Shown: positions 44,224 to 54,768, numbered from the stretch's first letter. The stretch is 64,000 bases of DNA from Jeotgalibacillus campisalis (GCF_000829515.1 NZ_JXRR01000001.1:186001-250000); one strand, 5' to 3'. The notes: generated by a model from the sequence alone, not told the origin. Translations and numbers: made by a program.

Positions 44224-46213
44224 GAATTATCACCTCACTCACTACTGAGAATAAAAAGTCAATTACTTGATTTAATAAAATGTAAAGAATAAACCCTATC
44301 AGGACGAGCATAATCATGCCAAATATCGTTAAGAAAATATTTCTGAAAGTCTCTGAGATCATATAGTTGTGAATCTCTTTGATCATGAAATATAAAATTA
44401 TCACGCACCAACCGTAAATTAAGACGACCGAGTACTCAAAAATAAACGATTCATTTAATGTAATGACGTTTGACAGGAGTGTAACGGGAACCATAAATAT
44501 TAAATATGGCGCCAGTGCATAGATGGTTCCGATGTATATGTCTTTAAATCTCCCTTGCCCGTCATTAATCGTACTAACCAAATAGTTTGAAATAATGAAA
44601 AGCAGGACAGGTCCGATGACAATTAACAGCTCTCTCACTAAAACAAAATTGGATTCATTCACTGTAGAAAAAATAAAGCCTGTTTGCAGTCGTGAATACA
44701 AATAAATGAGAATTAACGCTGCATATAAAAGGCTTGCCGAAAGCACAGAACCTTTTTGCTGCTTTCGTATGTAATAGAATCCATCAATCGGATGTTTAAG
44801 AAAATAACCAACAAAGGCCAGATCACTGACCAATCGGGATGCAGGACGTTTTTCCCAGGCATTTGAGATAATTCCCGTTTTTCTATCAGTGTATTTCAAT
44901 GCTGACCAGCCAATCATTAAGGCAATCAGCACGATAATTGCAATGCCAAGATACTTTTGAAGCCATGTATGTCTCAGCTCCCAAAAGGCGTCAGAATAAC
45001 CTGCGCGATCTTGTGCCAATTCATATTGCTCGAGTGCTTCATCATATCGCTGCTCTTTAAAATAGGCTCGTCCCATTGTAGTATGTGCAAGGCCAAACGA
45101 TGAATTTAAATTCAGAACATTTTCCCAATACTCTCTGCTTTCGATATAAAGCCCTTCTTTAAATAAAGCAATTCCAGCATGAACTTCATTCATAAAAGCA
45201 GTAGGTCCAAACCGCTGAATCAGTCCTCTTTCACGGTCTGCTACATATAAAAACCCATTTGAATCAACCGCTATGCTGCTTGCCTGCTGGGATAATCCCC
45301 AGCGGTTATCTCCGTCATCAGGCCCCGAAAACATAAACAGCAAATTCCCAAAACTATCAAACTCGAAAATCGTGCCTTCATTATCAATCACAAACATATT
45401 GCCATTTTTATCTACCGTAATATCAACAAATGTTCCTTCCTCTACGATGTCGATTGGCAGCATATTATCCCCGGCCACATTCAGTTTTTTAATACGCTCA
45501 ATCTCTGCACCTTGCGTGATCGAATAAATCAGCCCTTTCTCATCAATCGCAATGTTTTGTGGTGCGGGAGGGTTTCTCATGAACAGTCCGGAATCAATCG
45601 ACAGCATGTCACGAAGCACAGAAGTTACAGCATTTTGTGTGCGGTTTACTCCGTAGTAGCCTAAGAATTCTCCATCCTGACTTAATTGAATGATCCCATT
45701 CGTTGAGCCTTCACTAATCACGTACAAATTTCCCCGGCGATCAATCACAACATTCGTTGGTTTAAAGGCTGATCGTTCACCGAATAATGGAGAATCCGGT
45801 TTTCCCAGTTCATTGACAACCTCATTTTCCTGATTAAATTGGATGATTTTAGAAGCACCATAATCAGCTACAAAGATCTCATCTTCTGGAGTAACAAAAA
45901 CACCGGTTGGCTGCTGTAAAACGCCTGCACCAAATTCTTCAACTTTTTCCCCTTGCTGATTAAACTTGAAAACGGATTTTGTTCCGGAATCGACGACATA
46001 TACGTGATTGCTGTGATCGATAAATAGATCTTCAGGATTTATCAAGCTGCTGTCTTGCTGAAATTGTCCTAACGGCAGAAAAGTTGTCTGGGTCTGAACC
46101 TCAGTTCCATCCACGTTTTCAGTCAGCGTAGGGTAAGGGATCGAGACTGCTGCATAGGTTTGAAGCGGAAACACAAACAAACAAAACGCTATTATCAAAA
46201 GTGTCTTTTTCAT
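44216..46213 (-). CDS. NHL beta-propeller - TPR - YIP1 membrane protein
   Basis: A 665-residue protein. Signal peptide 1-21; NHL-type propeller about 55-340 with repeats such as PEDLFIDHSNHVYVVDSG and PTGVFVTPEDEIFVADYG; a TPR pair about 342-405 (GLAHTTMGRAYFKEQRYDEALEQY); a membrane helix about 421-438; then a YIP1 domain of about five helices (462-660). The propeller and TPR should face outside. It starts at ATG after GGGAGGGAGG. Its place between permease and DUF5696 genes suggests it organises a surface transport complex. I know of no characterised protein with this plan. Confidence 0.8.
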   Translation of the reverse strand: MKKTLLIIAFCLFVFPLQTYAAVSIPYPTLTENVDGTEVQTQTTFLPLGQFQQDSSLINPEDLFIDHSNHVYVVDSGTKSVFKFNQQGEKVEEFGAGVLQQPTGVFVTPEDEIFVADYGASKIIQFNQENEVVNELGKPDSPLFGERSAFKPTNVVIDRRGNLYVISEGSTNGIIQLSQDGEFLGYYGVNRTQNAVTSVLRDMLSIDSGLFMRNPPAPQNIAIDEKGLIYSITQGAEIERIKKLNVAGDNMLPIDIVEEGTFVDITVDKNGNMFVIDNEGTIFEFDSFGNLLFMFSGPDDGDNRWGLSQQASSIAVDSNGFLYVADRERGLIQRFGPTAFMNEVHAGIALFKEGLYIESREYWENVLNLNSSFGLAHTTMGRAYFKEQRYDEALEQYELAQDRAGYSDAFWELRHTWLQKYLGIAIIVLIALMIGWSALKYTDRKTGIISNAWEKRPASRLVSDLAFVGYFLKHPIDGFYYIRKQQKGSVLSASLLYAALILIYLYSRLQTGFIFSTVNESNFVLVRELLIVIGPVLLFIISNYLVSTINDGQGRFKDIYIGTIYALAPYLIFMVPVTLLSNVITLNESFIFEYSVVLIYGWCVIILYFMIKEIHNYMISETFRNIFLTIFGMIMLVLIGFILYILLNQVIDFLFSVVSEVIIRV

Positions 46214-46234
46214 AACCTCCCTCCCTCTTTTCTT

Positions 46235-47122
46235 CTATTTGATTCCTGAGTGCGCCATCGTATTCATTACTTGTCGCTGCAGGAAAATGAAAATAATTAA
46301 ATTCGGCAAAAACATGATTAGTGAAGCCGCTGCTGCCATTCCTTGACCGGCTACTGTATTGCCTTCAACCTGCGAAGCAAGTGTAGACATATAGAAAGCG
46401 AATGTTTTAAGCCCTTCATCATTAACGTACAAAGTTGAAGTTTCTATATTGTTCCATACAAGCTGGAACGACAAAATCGCAATCGTGGCAATTGCCGGCT
46501 TTACAAGAGGGACAATAATTTTCATGAAAATGAAATAGTCATTCGCTCCATCCAGCCTTGCCGCCTCAAGCAGTTCATCTGGTATTTGGTCGATAAACTG
46601 CTTCACCAGGAATAATCCAATCGGCATCGCGAGCAAAGGAAAGATATGAACAAAAAACGAATCAATCAAACCTACGTTTTCAATTAATAGATACCGCGGA
46701 ATCCCTACTGCTGCAGGAACAAACATTAGCGCTACGGTGTTAATTTCAAAGATATATTTTTTACTGCGAAACTTCTTTTTTGATAACGCATAGCCAGCCA
46801 TCGTACTGATCAAAACGGTAAATAACATCACAACAACTGTCGTGATAATACTGTTGAAAAAATAACGCGCCATCGGAACACCGGTTTCTGATGATGCAGA
46901 AAAGAGATCCGAGAAATTTTGCATCGTCGGCTTTTCAACAAAAAACCTTGGAGGAAAGGCAAATAGTTCATCGATCGGCTTAAACGCATGGAAGAAGATA
47001 TAGACGATCGGCAGGGCCATAAAAATGGCAAGAGGAATCAGAAACAAGTAAAACTTCATCTGGCTCCAGTGAAACTTCGTTGGATTAATCTTTGTACCAT
47101 GAAAATGAGATGTCTTAGCCAT
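46235..47122 (-). CDS. Carbohydrate ABC transporter permease (MalG type), first pair
   Basis: A 295-residue permease with six helices and the EAA loop [24 protein letters not shown]. It starts at ATG 47122 after GAGGAGG, 3 bases from the stop of its MalF-type partner. Its C-terminus NTMAHSGIK is a normal MalG-type ending. This pair directly follows the 978-residue solute-binding fusion, its likely receptor. Like the other pair it has no local ATPase. Confidence 0.92.
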   Translation of the reverse strand: MAKTSHFHGTKINPTKFHWSQMKFYLFLIPLAIFMALPIVYIFFHAFKPIDELFAFPPRFFVEKPTMQNFSDLFSASSETGVPMARYFFNSIITTVVVMLFTVLISTMAGYALSKKKFRSKKYIFEINTVALMFVPAAVGIPRYLLIENVGLIDSFFVHIFPLLAMPIGLFLVKQFIDQIPDELLEAARLDGANDYFIFMKIIVPLVKPAIATIAILSFQLVWNNIETSTLYVNDEGLKTFAFYMSTLASQVEGNTVAGQGMAAAASLIMFLPNLIIFIFLQRQVMNTMAHSGIK

Positions 47123-47125
47123 TTT

Positions 47126-48031
47126 TTACGCCTCCTCTTTGTCGCCAAATAATCTCCACGCTACCTTCGAGAATAAATACACAATAAATAGCAAAATAAC
47201 TGATACCGCTGCTGCGTAGCCCATCTCATATCGGATAAACCCATAGTCTTCTAAGTGATTGACCATTAACTGACCTGCATATTGCGGTGTCGGATTCGAA
47301 CCGGATAACGCCACACCGATAGCACCAGCTTGAAATGTTCCAACTACCGCCATAACCGCCCCAAATAGCATTTGAGGACGCATGGATGGGATCGTGATGT
47401 AAATAATCTCCTGAAATCGATTGCGAATACCATCGATGTAACCCGCTTCATAGATTTCACTGTCAATATTCAATACACCAGAGAGCATCGCTAGAAATCC
47501 AACGCCCATACTCCCCCAAAGAGTGACGACGATCATAATAGTCATTAAATACTCTGGCGACTGCAGGAATTGTATGGGTTCAAAAATCATCCCAAAAGTA
47601 ATGAGGAGGCTATTTAAGTAACCCGTCTCATCCCCGCTGAAAATGATGGTCCACACAACAGACATCGCAATTCCAGCAGTCATGGATGGTGAATAAATGA
47701 TCAAAGCCAGCACGGTACGCGGTCCTTTGGAAATCTGCGCAAGCATCCAGGCAAGAACAAAGGATAAAATATACCCGCCCGGCCCTACAATTAAAGCAAA
47801 GGTCAGCGTATTCGGCAGAACATACTGCATGAATACTTCATCCTGCGTGAGCAGGCCAATATAGTTTGCAAACCCGACAAAGCTTGGAAATTCTATCGCG
47901 TTAAAATAAGTGAATGATAGAATAATAGCCGCCAAAAAAGGAATGACGATAAACATCGTAAACAAGATGATATAAGGGCTTAAGAAAAACCACTGACTGC
48001 GATCACGATTTCCCGTACGTTTCTTATTCAT
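47126..48031 (-). CDS. Sugar ABC transporter permease (MalF type), first pair
   Basis: A 301-residue permease with six helices. The coupling loop [25 protein letters not shown] deviates from the usual EAA-x3-G spacing by an IRNRF insertion-like change, so ATPase contact may differ. It starts at ATG 48031 and overlaps the stop of the fusion protein gene by 4 bases, showing translational coupling between receptor and channel. Confidence 0.9.
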   Translation of the reverse strand: MNKKRTGNRDRSQWFFLSPYIILFTMFIVIPFLAAIILSFTYFNAIEFPSFVGFANYIGLLTQDEVFMQYVLPNTLTFALIVGPGGYILSFVLAWMLAQISKGPRTVLALIIYSPSMTAGIAMSVVWTIIFSGDETGYLNSLLITFGMIFEPIQFLQSPEYLMTIMIVVTLWGSMGVGFLAMLSGVLNIDSEIYEAGYIDGIRNRFQEIIYITIPSMRPQMLFGAVMAVVGTFQAGAIGVALSGSNPTPQYAGQLMVNHLEDYGFIRYEMGYAAAVSVILLFIVYLFSKVAWRLFGDKEEA

Positions 48032-50964
48032 TCTTCCTCGCCCCAGCTTTCTACCATTTCAATAGTTGGAACACGATACGGTTTCACTGTTTCACCGTTT
48101 TCAACGTAATCGAATTCCTCCATTTTGCGTGTAATTTCTCGATCAATGGCAATGATTGAATCATCAATTGCTGACCGCGGATTTTCTCCATCAAATACGA
48201 TTCGATTCCAAATATTACTCAGCTCACGCTCGACCAGATAAGCACCTGGAATTTTAGGCACTTCTTTCAAATACTCCCATTGCTCCAAGATGATTTCTTT
48301 ATGCTCTTCAGGCCAAGGCAGGTCTTTGAAAGCGTCTAAGTTGGCGGTATTCCACATGTATTCCGGTCCATAGAGAATCTGCAAAGTACTCGCAAATTCT
48401 GTCTGCGTCTCTGTCGACATCCACCACTTCAATAATTCCCACGATTCGTCCGGCTGGTCCGTCCCCTTAAAAATCATATCGGACTGTCCTGAACCCGTTG
48501 CCCAGCGCTCCACTTCGCCTTCTTCATTCTCCACACCCGGATGCAGTCCAATGTCCCACCATCCGGCAATTTCAGGAGCAGCAGATGTTAATTGCACATA
48601 CGTTGTAAAAGAAGAAATTCCAATTGGCAGCGTTGAATAACGGAAGTGATTATAAAAATTCGGAACCTGTAAAGGCATACTGTAAATCGTATTTAAATCT
48701 GTCATAAAAGTTACCGCGTTTAAAGCCTCTTCCTCATCGATTGCTGTTGACATTCCGTCTTCTGCATAAACATCACCCTGAAACTGATAAATATATGGTG
48801 CTGTCGTTTGAAATGGTTTGAAGCCGATCGCACCCGATATCGGGGTATAGTAATTCATTCCATAGCGCTGAAGCTCAGGCAGTATCTCTACGACATCATC
48901 CCAAGTATCAGGAACCGGGGTATTCAATTCATTTAAGATATCTTTACGATAAAACTGAACAAAGAAGTCCTGGGTCTCAGGAAGTCCGTATACAGCATCA
49001 TCAATCATCATCGGCAGAAAAGCTCCAGGTGAAAATTGATCCGAGTATTCTGCAAAGTCATCAAATTGACGAAGATCTTCTACTGCTCCCCGAATTCCCA
49101 TTTCATACGGCAGCCAGTTACTCACGCCTAAAGCCAAATCCGGCTGCGTTCCAGCTGAACTGGCAAGAATGAGCTTTTGTTCATCCGGCATAAGAGAAAA
49201 CTTCACCTTGATTCCAGTTTCTTCTGTGAACGTTTCATCAACCATTGTCTGCATCAATTCCACATACTGCCGTGGACGATTTACCCAAACATTCAGTGTC
49301 TCTTCATCTGTCTCAGAGGTTGCCAGTGTTTCCTGGGTAAAAGAAGCAAAAAAGCTTTTCACCCCTTCACGCATCGACCCCCACCAGCTCAACTTGGCAT
49401 CTGGCAAAGACTCTCCTTCTCCGTGAACGTATAATCGGTCTACAGAAAGCGGAGTAGCTGTCATATCAATCATTAAATTGGCAAGTAATTGAGATACAGA
49501 GTTTGAGCCCTCTGATAGCTCAGTCATTCGATTTGGAACTTCATTCGGATCTGCCGCCAGTCCTCTAAGCTTCTCTTCTGACAGAGATAATGACGCATAT
49601 TCTTTTGATTCTGATTGTCCATTTGTCATCGATTGAACATTCTCACCCAGTTCACTCAGGCGATCAGCCCAGCCGGTCAGCTGCTCTTCTACTTCGGGTA
49701 AATATTCAGTGATTTCCCACGAACGCGAACGGTCCTGCTGGTTCCCTGTCAATTTACGAACAGAAAGAGCAAGTTCATCAATCTCAGACATAATGTTTGA
49801 GATCTCATGAACAGTTGGCTGATAAGGAGCTGAACTTGCTTCTAAAGTAAGCTCATTTACTCCTTCATTTAAATAAAATAGATAGGGTTCATCTTCTTCA
49901 GACTGAAACGCTACATTTTGCCAATCCGACGAGTGCGGAATGCGATAAGAGCGCACTTCTTCAAATGGAACTTCGCCATTAATTTTCAGGGTCCTAAATA
50001 CCGGTCCGCCTGTTCCTTTGTTTTGTTTAACTTTCAAAGAAACGGCATATAACCCGGCTTTAGGCGCGGTCATTTCCCATGTCATCTCTTGCCCGCTTTC
50101 AGACCAGGAATCAGCATTTATCACATTTAACAACCGATTTCCTAATTCATACGGCACAACATTTGCATCGTTTAGGGCCTCAGGACGAATATAAGAGCTG
50201 TTAAGATGGGTAAAATCTTCTGCTTCAATCGTTTCTAATCCCGTCCCTGAAGTTGAATCTTCTACTCCTGTTATGTAATCCGAGTAAGCAGGAAGCTTCT
50301 CTGGAGAACGCAGCGTTATATCTCCAAGGAGCACTTCTCCTCTTAACCCACTAATGGTAATCGTATTGGTTCCTTCTTCTAAAAGGTAAAGTAAGGGCTC
50401 ATCATATAAATGACTTGCATCTTCTGCAAATACGTTGGACCATTGCGGGATTGCCACTTTCTTTGGAATCCGTTCATCCCCGTTTTCATCAGGACCTGGG
50501 TGGTCAGGGTCATTCATCCATTTTGACAAGAATGAAACACGGCGGCTTTCGTAATACGGATATTCTCCATTCACTTCTACTGCAACTTCAACAGGCAAAA
50601 TAGGGTCACTCATTATGTAATAATCAAACTGAATCTGGTAAAGACCGCTTTCTTCTGCCTCAACCTCCACTGTCATTTGCTGATCCCGTTCCAACTTAAC
50701 GGTCTCCCCGTCGTAGCCGTTACTATTGTTGGCATCAGCCAATTCTGCCCCTTGCAAAGTCCAATCAGCTGCAGCCAGAGGGATTTCTACTCCCTCTGTC
50801 CGCTGCTGACCTTCCTGCTGCCACTGGAGGAGGACATCTTGATAGGAATCTTCAATTAACTGGTCTGCCAATCCTTCCCCTTGACCCTCTTCTCCGCTGA
50901 CAACAGCCGAATGACTGGTCAATAGTAAAAGGATCGCCAACCCAACAAACCACTTTCTTTTCAT
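48028..50964 (-). CDS. Secreted fusion: two jelly-roll domains plus ABC solute-binding domain
   Basis: A 978-residue protein. Residues 1-24 form a signal peptide with no lipobox Cys. Two similar jelly-roll-like domains, about 70-220 and 245-377, share GLYQIQF / [22 protein letters not shown] / [15 protein letters not shown] and [14 protein letters not shown] / [14 protein letters not shown], so they arose by duplication and look like carbohydrate-binding modules. A helical stretch at about 385-500 follows. Residues from about 556 form a family-1 solute-binding domain ([34 protein letters not shown]). It starts at ATG 50964 after GGAGGAGG. It is the likely receptor of the first permease pair, perhaps for large glucans. 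Confidence 0.82.
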   Translation of the reverse strand: MKRKWFVGLAILLLLTSHSAVVSGEEGQGEGLADQLIEDSYQDVLLQWQQEGQQRTEGVEIPLAAADWTLQGAELADANNSNGYDGETVKLERDQQMTVEVEAEESGLYQIQFDYYIMSDPILPVEVAVEVNGEYPYYESRRVSFLSKWMNDPDHPGPDENGDERIPKKVAIPQWSNVFAEDASHLYDEPLLYLLEEGTNTITISGLRGEVLLGDITLRSPEKLPAYSDYITGVEDSTSGTGLETIEAEDFTHLNSSYIRPEALNDANVVPYELGNRLLNVINADSWSESGQEMTWEMTAPKAGLYAVSLKVKQNKGTGGPVFRTLKINGEVPFEEVRSYRIPHSSDWQNVAFQSEEDEPYLFYLNEGVNELTLEASSAPYQPTVHEISNIMSEIDELALSVRKLTGNQQDRSRSWEITEYLPEVEEQLTGWADRLSELGENVQSMTNGQSESKEYASLSLSEEKLRGLAADPNEVPNRMTELSEGSNSVSQLLANLMIDMTATPLSVDRLYVHGEGESLPDAKLSWWGSMREGVKSFFASFTQETLATSETDEETLNVWVNRPRQYVELMQTMVDETFTEETGIKVKFSLMPDEQKLILASSAGTQPDLALGVSNWLPYEMGIRGAVEDLRQFDDFAEYSDQFSPGAFLPMMIDDAVYGLPETQDFFVQFYRKDILNELNTPVPDTWDDVVEILPELQRYGMNYYTPISGAIGFKPFQTTAPYIYQFQGDVYAEDGMSTAIDEEEALNAVTFMTDLNTIYSMPLQVPNFYNHFRYSTLPIGISSFTTYVQLTSAAPEIAGWWDIGLHPGVENEEGEVERWATGSGQSDMIFKGTDQPDESWELLKWWMSTETQTEFASTLQILYGPEYMWNTANLDAFKDLPWPEEHKEIILEQWEYLKEVPKIPGAYLVERELSNIWNRIVFDGENPRSAIDDSIIAIDREITRKMEEFDYVENGETVKPYRVPTIEMVESWGEEE

Positions 50965-50998
50965 CGCTGTACCTCCTCCAGTTCATATTTTTATAGGT

Positions 50999-52360
50999 CT
51001 ACTCTAAGTTACTAGCCGCTTCTTCATACGATTGTTCAGCCAGCGTATCAAGCTGTTGAGCATAATCTTCCAATTTCAACGTTCCTCTAGTAAACGCATC
51101 TACTAATTCAGATACATTAGCATTTGGAATATCCCCTACTTCCACGCCAGTTGGTGCTTCCCACCTTGACTGAGCGAATCCAGGAACAATTTTAACAGGC
51201 TCCGTGATGCCATTTTCAAGATTTTCATAAGCTAAACGGACGCCTGGCACTTCAAGAATGTCAAAGTACGCATCAAGCATTGCTTCATTTGTTGTAACAG
51301 GCAGTGAATTTAGTGCCTTTCCTTCCGCTTCAGCAAGTTCAACCCGCTTCATGTATCCTTCTTCACCAAAAGACATAAACTTAATAAACTCATAAGCTGC
51401 TTCTGCATTTTCAGTAGATTTCGAGATTCCCATATAGTCATTAACAATTACTGTTCTGCCACCAGGAATCCCGATGAAATCCCATTCATAATCAAGATTT
51501 TCAAGCATTGAAGCCGTTCCCCACGTACCGTCCCACTTCAACGCTACGCCGCCTTGCTGCCATACTTGTTCCGGATCTTCACCTTGGAAATTTGCTTTCT
51601 CTTCATCCGTTAACGTCTCATAGCCATATTTATTTGAAATGATGTCACTTGCAAGTGCGACTGCATCTCTAAATTCCTGTCCATCCAGCTCATAAGAACC
51701 TTCATTAAATGTGAACCAGCCGAGCTGATCATTTGCGGCAGACGGGTACCAGTCAGGAATGGCGAATGGATGATTCGTTCCTGCTACACCATTTGAAATA
51801 TTGGTTACATCTGCAATGGCATCCGTAAACGTTTGAATATCCGGACCGTATTGTGGAACGTCTAAATTTGCTTCGTTGAATAGATCCTTATTTACGAAAT
51901 AACCCAAGAAGTGCTGTGCAACAGGCAAAGCGACTACCTGGTCGTTATGCATCGTTGTCTCTTTTACCACTTCCGGAATCGCTGCAAAGTCATCATCTTC
52001 TGCCGTAAGATCTGTCAAATCCATTACCCATTCATTCGCTATTGCCGTTGGAACTTGCGGAATGGCAAACACATCCGGCATTGCTCCGCTTGACGCTGCT
52101 GCAGAAAGCGTTCCGTTCCAATCGTCAGCTGAAATCGTCTCATCGATTTCAACAGTAATATTTGGATGAGCTTCTTCAAATGCATCAAGCATCATACGAT
52201 CTAAGTTCATTTCTTCTTCCGTACCAAATGTCCAGCTTGCTACTTTAATCGTTACTTCTTCCTCTGAACCCTCCTCTGTAGAACTGCTTTCTTCATCAGA
52301 ACAGGCAATTAGCGCAAACGAAAGTGTTCCTACCCCTAAAATTGACCAAAACTTTTTCAT
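50999..52360 (-). CDS. Sugar ABC transporter solute-binding lipoprotein, first gene of the ten-gene operon
   Basis: A 453-residue family-1 solute-binding protein. A lipoprotein signal ends in the lipobox LIAC at about residue 20, then a Ser/Glu-rich linker. The body has WTFGTEEEMNLDRMMLDAFEEAHP, the FAIPQVPTAIANEWV region, DGTWGTASMLEN and EAAYEFIKFMSFGEEGYM. ATG 52360 follows GGGGAGG. A cre-like site lies 75 bases upstream. It is 34 bases before the fusion protein gene, so the operon has two receptors. It may serve either permease pair. Confidence 0.92.
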   Translation of the reverse strand: MKKFWSILGVGTLSFALIACSDEESSSTEEGSEEEVTIKVASWTFGTEEEMNLDRMMLDAFEEAHPNITVEIDETISADDWNGTLSAAASSGAMPDVFAIPQVPTAIANEWVMDLTDLTAEDDDFAAIPEVVKETTMHNDQVVALPVAQHFLGYFVNKDLFNEANLDVPQYGPDIQTFTDAIADVTNISNGVAGTNHPFAIPDWYPSAANDQLGWFTFNEGSYELDGQEFRDAVALASDIISNKYGYETLTDEEKANFQGEDPEQVWQQGGVALKWDGTWGTASMLENLDYEWDFIGIPGGRTVIVNDYMGISKSTENAEAAYEFIKFMSFGEEGYMKRVELAEAEGKALNSLPVTTNEAMLDAYFDILEVPGVRLAYENLENGITEPVKIVPGFAQSRWEAPTGVEVGDIPNANVSELVDAFTRGTLKLEDYAQQLDTLAEQSYEEAASNLE

Positions 52361-52434
52361 CTTGTTTCCTCCCCAATTGTTGTTTTTATCCAAGCACTGC
52401 CTTTAAAGCAGCGCATTTGACCTCAATGCTTATA

Positions 52435-52448
52435 TTAAAGCGCTTTCA
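52435..52448. promoter_or_regulatory. Predicted cre (CcpA) site upstream of the glucan operon
   Basis: On the minus strand TGAAAGCGCTTTAA matches TGWAANCGNTNWCA at 13 of 14 positions. It lies between the LacI gene and the lipoprotein gene, so glucose repression is likely. Confidence 0.7.
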
Positions 52449-52503
52449 TTATTACTCTTAAATTAAATATCCGCATGACTGAAATAAAGATACGAACGAT
52501 CAA

Positions 52504-53475
52504 TTAACCTGAATCTCTCGAAACCAATTTCAGATTAATAACATGAGAAACCTCTTCACCCTGGTTTTCCAACATACCAAACAATTTACGAGCAGCCTGC
52601 ACACCCCATTCTTTTCGCGGTACATGAACCGTCGTGAGGGCGGGCTGAATATATTTGGCTAACTGAATATCATCAAAACCTACAACAGCTGCATCATCGG
52701 GTACTTTTATCCCCGCCTCCGATAGAGCTCGTATGGTGCCTATCGCCATTTCATCATTTGCTGCGACAAAGCCTTCTGGAACTTCAGATGATTGAGACAA
52801 GTATTCAGTCATCGCTATGTAGCCGCTCTCTTCTGTAAAATCAGCCCGAATCAGCTGCTCCTTTTCACAAAATGACAGGTTGTACGCTGATAGACCCTGC
52901 TTAAATCCCTGTAAACGCCGTTCACCATCAAAAGAATCTTTTGATCCCGCAATAAAAGCTAAAGATGATGCCCCTTTTTCAAGCAAGTGTTTCGTACCAA
53001 GCAAAGCGCCTTCTTCATTTGGCAGCAGTACAGGCGTGATATTGGGATGCTCAATCATCCGATCCATGACTACTAGAGGAAACTTTTCATTCGCGACTTT
53101 TGTCAGCAGTTCATTTTCCATGTGGTAGTTTAATATAATTGCGCCGTCCACATAACGTTCAACTAAGAGACGATGCTGTTCAACTGATGAAGACACAACG
53201 AGTTCAAATCCTTTTTCCAGCACTACATCATGGATGCCTTCCATCATATCTGTGAAAAAGGGACCGGAAAATCCGCTTAAAAATAACCCAATGATATTCG
53301 TTTTTTGTTTCTTAAGGTTCTTGGCATTTCCATTCGGACGATAGCCCATATCATTGGCAATCATTTTGACACGATTTCTGGTTTCTTCAGGAATAAGCGG
53401 ATTGTCGTTTACTGAATAAGAAACCGTGGATACGCTTACATTTGCTTTCCTGGCTACGTCCTTTAACGTCGGCAA
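52504..53475 (-). CDS. LacI-family regulator of the ten-gene glucan operon
   Basis: A 323-residue LacI/GalR repressor. The DNA-binding head is MPTLKDVARKANVSVSTVSYSVNDNP; the effector domain includes NIIGLFLSGFSGPFFTDMMEGI and VGFDDIQLAKYIQPALTTVHVP. The start is a TTG at 53475 after GGGGGAGG. Its own promoter (-35 at 53614, -10 at 53591) is followed by two GAAACGTTTC palindromes, so it should repress itself and, by read-through, the operon downstream. The effector is probably a sophoro-oligosaccharide. It is about as distant from the neighbouring LacI as from the one at 8.1 kb. Confidence 0.92.
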   Translation of the reverse strand: MPTLKDVARKANVSVSTVSYSVNDNPLIPEETRNRVKMIANDMGYRPNGNAKNLKKQKTNIIGLFLSGFSGPFFTDMMEGIHDVVLEKGFELVVSSSVEQHRLLVERYVDGAIILNYHMENELLTKVANEKFPLVVMDRMIEHPNITPVLLPNEEGALLGTKHLLEKGASSLAFIAGSKDSFDGERRLQGFKQGLSAYNLSFCEKEQLIRADFTEESGYIAMTEYLSQSSEVPEGFVAANDEMAIGTIRALSEAGIKVPDDAAVVGFDDIQLAKYIQPALTTVHVPRKEWGVQAARKLFGMLENQGEEVSHVINLKLVSRDSG

Positions 53476-53513
53476 TGATCCTCCCCCTGCCCTATTAAAT
53501 GGTAGAAACGATT

Positions 53514-53533
53514 CTATTGAAACGTTTCAATAG
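53514..53533. promoter_or_regulatory. LacI operator, perfect 20-base palindrome
   Basis: CTATTGAAACGTTTCAATAG is fully symmetric. It lies 39 bases before the LacI start codon and 53 bases (about five helical turns, centre to centre) from the copy at 53570. Confidence 0.85.
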
Positions 53534-53569
53534 AAAATAAAAAAAAGGGGAATCCTCATCAGATTCTCG

Positions 53570-53583
53570 TTGAAACGTTTCAA
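53570..53583. promoter_or_regulatory. LacI operator at the transcription start
   Basis: TTGAAACGTTTCAA, a perfect 14-base palindrome just downstream of the -10 hexamer, overlapping the predicted start site. Binding here would block initiation. Confidence 0.85.
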
Positions 53584-53590
53584 TAGACTA

Positions 53591-53619
53591 AGTATACAAA
53601 ATGTATTAAAGATATTCAA
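53591..53619 (-). promoter_or_regulatory. SigA promoter of the LacI gene and probably the glucan operon
   Basis: On the minus strand: -35 TTGAAT (53614-53619), 17-base spacer, -10 TATACT (53591-53596), followed by the operators at 53570 and 53514. Confidence 0.82.
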
Positions 53620-53708
53620 TGGTTTTTTTCCTTTTCTGACAATTTACCTATTTTCTTTCGACCTGCTTACTATCCAACCCATTTAACGGGCTAAAAAGAC
53701 CAGTAAAC

Positions 53709-53775
53709 AAAAAAAGGCGACCATTTTATGATGCAGTCGTAAAAAACCGGCATACATCATATAAAGATCGCTCTC
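53709..53775 (-). terminator. Terminator-like stem-loop after the second LacI gene
   Basis: Long imperfect arms (GCGACC..TTATGATG and CATCATATAAA..TCGC) are followed on the minus strand by a run of seven T. It separates the right transporter operon from the LacI promoter of the left operon. Confidence 0.65.
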
Positions 53776-53781
53776 TTTAAT

Positions 53782-54768
53782 TTACTTCACTGATTTCCTC
53801 ACAATCAGCTCAGTTGACAATTTATAGTACTGATTCACTTCTTCATCAGCCAGCTGCTGCAGGATTAAATGCATGGCTAATGCACCTGCTTCATATTTCG
53901 GCTGTTTAATCGTCGTTAAAGGCGGGGACATGAATTCTGACAGCTGAATGTCATCAAAGCCGATAATCGAGATGTCTTCTGGAATGCGGATCTTATTTTC
54001 TTTGAAAGCCTGCATTCCCCCGATGGCCATTTCATCATTGGCAAAGAAAACAGCTTCCGGCAAGCTTCCTTGAGCCATCAGCATTTTGGTCGCCCGGTAT
54101 CCGCCTTCCCGGGTAAAATCTCCGTGCATCCGCCATTTAGGCTTCGGTTCTAAGTGATGCTCGTTTAACGCCGTAATATAGCCACTGTAGCGTCTATCAC
54201 TATCGTGAGAGCCAGGCGGTCCGCTGATAAAAGCGATTTCCTTGGACCCTTGCTGAATTAAATGTTCAGTCGCCACATATCCTCCATGAAAATTGTCCAC
54301 TTCCACCTGAACGACATAATCATTGTTTAAGTGACGATCCAGGATGATAATCGGAAAACCCTTCCTGGCTGATTCAGCAATGACTTCATCTGATATATTA
54401 TGAGCTAAAATAATTGCGGCATCGACCCGCTTTTCTTTTAGAAATTTAACAGCAGTGGATTGCGGTCCCCCCTGTGAACTGCAGGCAATCAAGTCATAGC
54501 CGTGCGCTGTGGTCACTTCCTGAACACCTTTTGTCAGCTCTGAATAATAAGGTCCAGCTAAATCACTGAGAATCAAGGCAATCGTATTGGTCTTTGTTCG
54601 TTTTAAATCTGATGCAAATCCATTTTTTTGATAGCTTAATTCTCTTGCAGCTTCCATTACCTTCGTTCTCGTGGCCTGGCTTATTTTCGGGCTGTTATTT
54701 AAAGCATATGAGACAGTAGAAATTGCTACTCCTGCGAGCTTGGCCACATCTTTAATCGTTGCTGCCAC
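53782..54768 (-). CDS. LacI-family regulator of the sophorooligosaccharide operon
   Basis: A 328-residue LacI/GalR repressor with head IKDVAKLAGVAISTVSYALNNSP and an effector domain (IALILSDLAGPYYSELTKGV, IGFDDIQLSEFMSPPLTTIKQP). The start is a GTG at 54768, 8 bases from GGAGG. It is the last gene of the lipoprotein-permease-permease operon and lies 93 bases past the second permease. The palindromes at 58111 and 58359 in the divergent promoter region are its likely targets. Cross-binding with the neighbouring LacI is probable because their operators share one core. Confidence 0.92.
   Translation of the reverse strand: MAATIKDVAKLAGVAISTVSYALNNSPKISQATRTKVMEAARELSYQKNGFASDLKRTKTNTIALILSDLAGPYYSELTKGVQEVTTAHGYDLIACSSQGGPQSTAVKFLKEKRVDAAIILAHNISDEVIAESARKGFPIIILDRHLNNDYVVQVEVDNFHGGYVATEHLIQQGSKEIAFISGPPGSHDSDRRYSGYITALNEHHLEPKPKWRMHGDFTREGGYRATKMLMAQGSLPEAVFFANDEMAIGGMQAFKENKIRIPEDISIIGFDDIQLSEFMSPPLTTIKQPKYEAGALAMHLILQQLADEEVNQYYKLSTELIVRKSVK

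Noticed and set aside
36388-52360. Interpretation of the operon as a galactoside or arabinogalactan locus because of GH35
   Set aside because: The GH144-type neighbour, the SOGP/GH3 module beside it and the lack of any galactose gene favour beta-1,2-glucan.
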